Below are positions 62,111 to 64,000 of a DNA stretch of 64,000 nucleotides, one piece after another. The position numbers and the translations under genes are program-made. How positions within the stretch are numbered: the stretch's first letter is position 1; each line of letters starts with the position of its first letter. The notes below the pieces were generated by a model, which saw nothing but the letters and a program-made list of their open reading frames with translations, made no database searches and was not told the origin of the DNA. Source of the stretch: Diphasiastrum complanatum (taxonomy: Eukaryota; Streptophyta; Lycopodiopsida; Lycopodiales; Lycopodiaceae); NCBI GenBank assembly GCA_029204225.1, contig CM055100.1, forward strand, positions 22,128,248-22,192,247, read 5' to 3'.

Positions 62111-63721
62111 TCAAAACGATACTAGAACCCAGACGGCCGTGCTGGGAATGCCGTTGTGGAGAGCAAAGAGCATATAGTAAGTGGATGGAGCAAGCACAGC
62201 ACTGGGCACTACGCTCGTTACTGTATAAATCCGGCTTGAACCTTTGCTCAATGTTGTGGAACCTGCTAGCTTTAGCTGCCTCTGCCCTTGTGAATAGGAA
62301 TGGGTTGTGTAGGGAGCACTTATAAGGTTGAGCTTGATGCCTCCACTGCTGAGCTGGCCGGAGATAGCAACATCTACACTAAAACTAACACCAAATCGAA
62401 CAACTGTGGGATAATTCACAAATCTGGGGCGCTGTGCATTGTTGCTAGGATCTAAATAAGCTGGAGAGAAAGCTTCAACCCTCAGCTCGGTAGGGAACGG
62501 GCCTGTGAGAGTGTAGAATTGATGCGTGTTGCTCCCTGCAACGAGAATGCGTCCATCTGGGAGAAGGTTTGCAGTTGAGTGATACACACGAGCTATGGTT
62601 GTAGCTACCTGAACCTCAAACATAGACGTAAGAGGATCATATATGATGGGATTATAGCAAGGATTGGATGCATCCATCCACCCTTGCGATCCATTCTGCG
62701 CCCCGTTGATGATTAAAACCTTGCTGTTGGGCAGAAGCACCATATCTCCCATATTTCTTCTCATTGGCATGGTTTGCATTAGCCAAGAGGGGTTGGAAGA
62801 GGTCACCACCATGCGCCCACAGGTCTGAGAAGCTCCAGGCTGCCCTGGAGGGTAGGGAAATGCAAACTTGTTAGCACCTCCACAAACAAGCACCTCAGCA
62901 ACAGAATACCCATTAGCACTGTCCAGAGGAAGCAGAACAGAGCTGCCTGCACAGGGGTAGTTTCTGGGTTCTCCCGGAATTGTAGGATACCTCATTATCA
63001 CCGTGTTGGTGTAGTAATTTAGAAGTATAGAATCCTTGTTTGCAAAGATAAAGAGGTTGTTATCAGGCAGCAGATGGACAAAAGGGTAGAGGTTATCATT
63101 GTATTCATCGTTGGTATCACTCAAGAATTGAAGAAAAAACTGGCCTAAGCCTTGATCTGGCACAAATTCGTAAGAGAAGGTAGCACGGCCTCCCACCGTG
63201 ATGACGCGCAGATCGGGAAGAAGCAGGTTGGTAGCATACCATCTACCTGCAAGCAATTCCTTTCCCGATTCTATCCAGTCGCAGCTGCTTGTACTGGGAC
63301 ATGGAGAAAAGTATCTCACTTTCTTAAAGCCATCGAAATCGCCTCCGCTCTGCAGCAGTGTACCGTTGGGCAAAAATGCACCAGAGCTACACCAGGTATC
63401 TGTGAAGATGAACAGTGGGCGCACAGTGTTAGATGCTATGTCGAACACCACAGAGTGGGCCGAGCAGTCGTGCGTGGAAACCCTGTCTGCTGGATTGTTC
63501 CTGCACACGCCATTTGTGAGATTGATCTGTGATGAACCAATGTTGGTCCGATCCAGGAAAATCACCGTGTTGTAATGGGTCACGGCTGTGTGCATGGATG
63601 CAACGCCTGCATTTTGTAGCAGGATGTCGAATCTCCCTGGCTGACCTCTCACTCGACAATACAGTAACTCATATACAAAAGTGAAGATTATACATTTCGC
63701 AAGTAATCTAGAATATCCCAT
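62111..63721 (-). CDS. GLOX-type galactose oxidase-like (aldehyde oxidase) precursor, 536 aa
   Basis: Intact single-exon gene. ATG at 63721, TGA at 62111. Residues 1-27 are a likely signal peptide (ending near CRVRG-Q). Residues 30-275 match glyoxal oxidase N-terminal beta-propeller; 430-535 match the C-terminal DUF1929 sandwich. Radical-copper site residues are visible: Cys111 (DTWCSSGAF) to cross-link Tyr162 (GRWYATN), Tyr380-His381 (RVYHSTANLLPDGR) as ligands, His474 (YTTHSYSQGQRQ) as ligand. Such enzymes oxidise aldehydes or alcohols in the cell wall and release H2O2; Arabidopsis relatives act in anther, cuticle or pectin modification. Length fits the family (about 540-600). Substrate cannot be read from sequence. 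A (CT)n tract on the sense strand lies about 117 bp upstream of ATG. Confidence 0.93.
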   Translation of the reverse strand: MGYSRLLAKCIIFTFVYELLYCRVRGQPGRFDILLQNAGVASMHTAVTHYNTVIFLDRTNIGSSQINLTNGVCRNNPADRVSTHDCSAHSVVFDIASNTVRPLFIFTDTWCSSGAFLPNGTLLQSGGDFDGFKKVRYFSPCPSTSSCDWIESGKELLAGRWYATNLLLPDLRVITVGGRATFSYEFVPDQGLGQFFLQFLSDTNDEYNDNLYPFVHLLPDNNLFIFANKDSILLNYYTNTVIMRYPTIPGEPRNYPCAGSSVLLPLDSANGYSVAEVLVCGGANKFAFPYPPGQPGASQTCGRMVVTSSNPSWLMQTMPMRRNMGDMVLLPNSKVLIINGAQNGSQGWMDASNPCYNPIIYDPLTSMFEVQVATTIARVYHSTANLLPDGRILVAGSNTHQFYTLTGPFPTELRVEAFSPAYLDPSNNAQRPRFVNYPTVVRFGVSFSVDVAISGQLSSGGIKLNLISAPYTTHSYSQGQRQLKLAGSTTLSKGSSRIYTVTSVVPSAVLAPSTYYMLFALHNGIPSTAVWVLVSF

Positions 63722-63836
63722 GCTCGGCGTTGATCGGTACTAGATCAAAGTGCAAAATCTCTACAGAAGAGTGTGAGTAGCCCAATATACACCGGCTGTT
63801 GCTGTTCTGCAAGAAAGAAACACAGGTTCATAACCG

Positions 63837-63837
<1 letters not shown>

Positions 63838-63923
<86 letters not shown>
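63838..63923. repeat. (GA)n microsatellite in the GLOX 5' region
   Basis: 43 GA units (CT on the sense strand of GLOX), starting 117 bp before its ATG, so in the leader or core promoter. CT-rich leaders with GAGA-like elements are common in plants; role here not shown. Confidence 0.9.
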
Positions 63924-63928
<5 letters not shown>

Positions 63929-64000
63929 CTCTATGGGTGAGTGAGAATGCAATAAGAATTATATGAGAGATCAATGAAGCTCTTAGATGCTCTACTGGGT

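Overview
This window is nuclear DNA of a land plant. The evidence is a plant-type radical-copper oxidase gene (GLOX family), an intron-containing plant Golgi-type GDT1 gene, plant chromovirus and copia retrotransposons, plant telomere-like CCCTAAA motifs and very many (TA)n, (CT)n and (GT)n runs. A single 36.9 kb intron packed with transposons points to a large-genome lineage such as a gymnosperm or fern rather than a compact angiosperm. That placement is inference.

Host genes. The first 50 kb appears to be the 3' part of ONE gene. Five small exons on the plus strand (1-60, 4899-4943, 41875-41936, 49827-49899, 50043-50120) join in phase into the last 105 residues of a GDT1/TMEM165-like (UPF0016) cation transporter, including the family signature EWGDRS. 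Almost everything between 4.9 and 49.8 kb is therefore intron. At the right edge is a complete single-exon galactose-oxidase-like GLOX gene on the minus strand (62111-63721). A broken SNF2 (CLSY/DRD1-like) fragment lies at 28.2-29.5 kb.

Mobile DNA inside the gene: a decayed copia element (0.9-4.65 kb, intron 1); five copies (A-E) of a two-gene hAT-like DNA transposon (7.0-10.7, 12.96-19.23, 19.28-22.07, 31.9-36.7, 42.8-48.2 kb); small CATAG-ended elements (11.4-12.2, 12.26-12.46, 48.2-48.9 kb); GGACGCGTCC-rich elements (6.3, 11.0, 31.7, 38.9, 49.2 kb); two probable Helitrons (12.48-12.88 and from 39.02 kb); a Ty3/gypsy chromovirus with an intact 1592-codon gag-pol inserted into hAT copy C (22.07-28.25 kb); and L1-type LINE pieces (31.5 and 36.7-38.7 kb). 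To the right of the GDT1 gene are tRNA-derived SINEs (51.1, 51.8, 60.8-61.1 kb), a diverged direct duplication (51.4-52.7 kb) and copia fragments (53.8-57.6 kb).

The most interesting system is the hAT-like family. Copies B, C and D begin with CATAGT immediately after a (TA)n microsatellite, and B also ends in CTATG immediately before one. Each copy has (i) about 86-bp subterminal repeats, (ii) a short plus-strand gene (ORF1) for a charged, coiled-coil-like protein of about 121 residues with no family I recognise, and (iii) a convergent minus-strand DUF659/hAT transposase. Past the hAT dimerisation domain the transposase carries a long proline-rich tail with AT-hooks. AT-hooks bind the minor groove of AT-rich DNA, so the tail is a plausible reason why the elements sit in TA microsatellites. 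Nearly all premature stops that can be read by comparing copies are C-to-T changes at CAG (CHG) or CGA (CG), as expected from plant DNA methylation of a silenced transposon.
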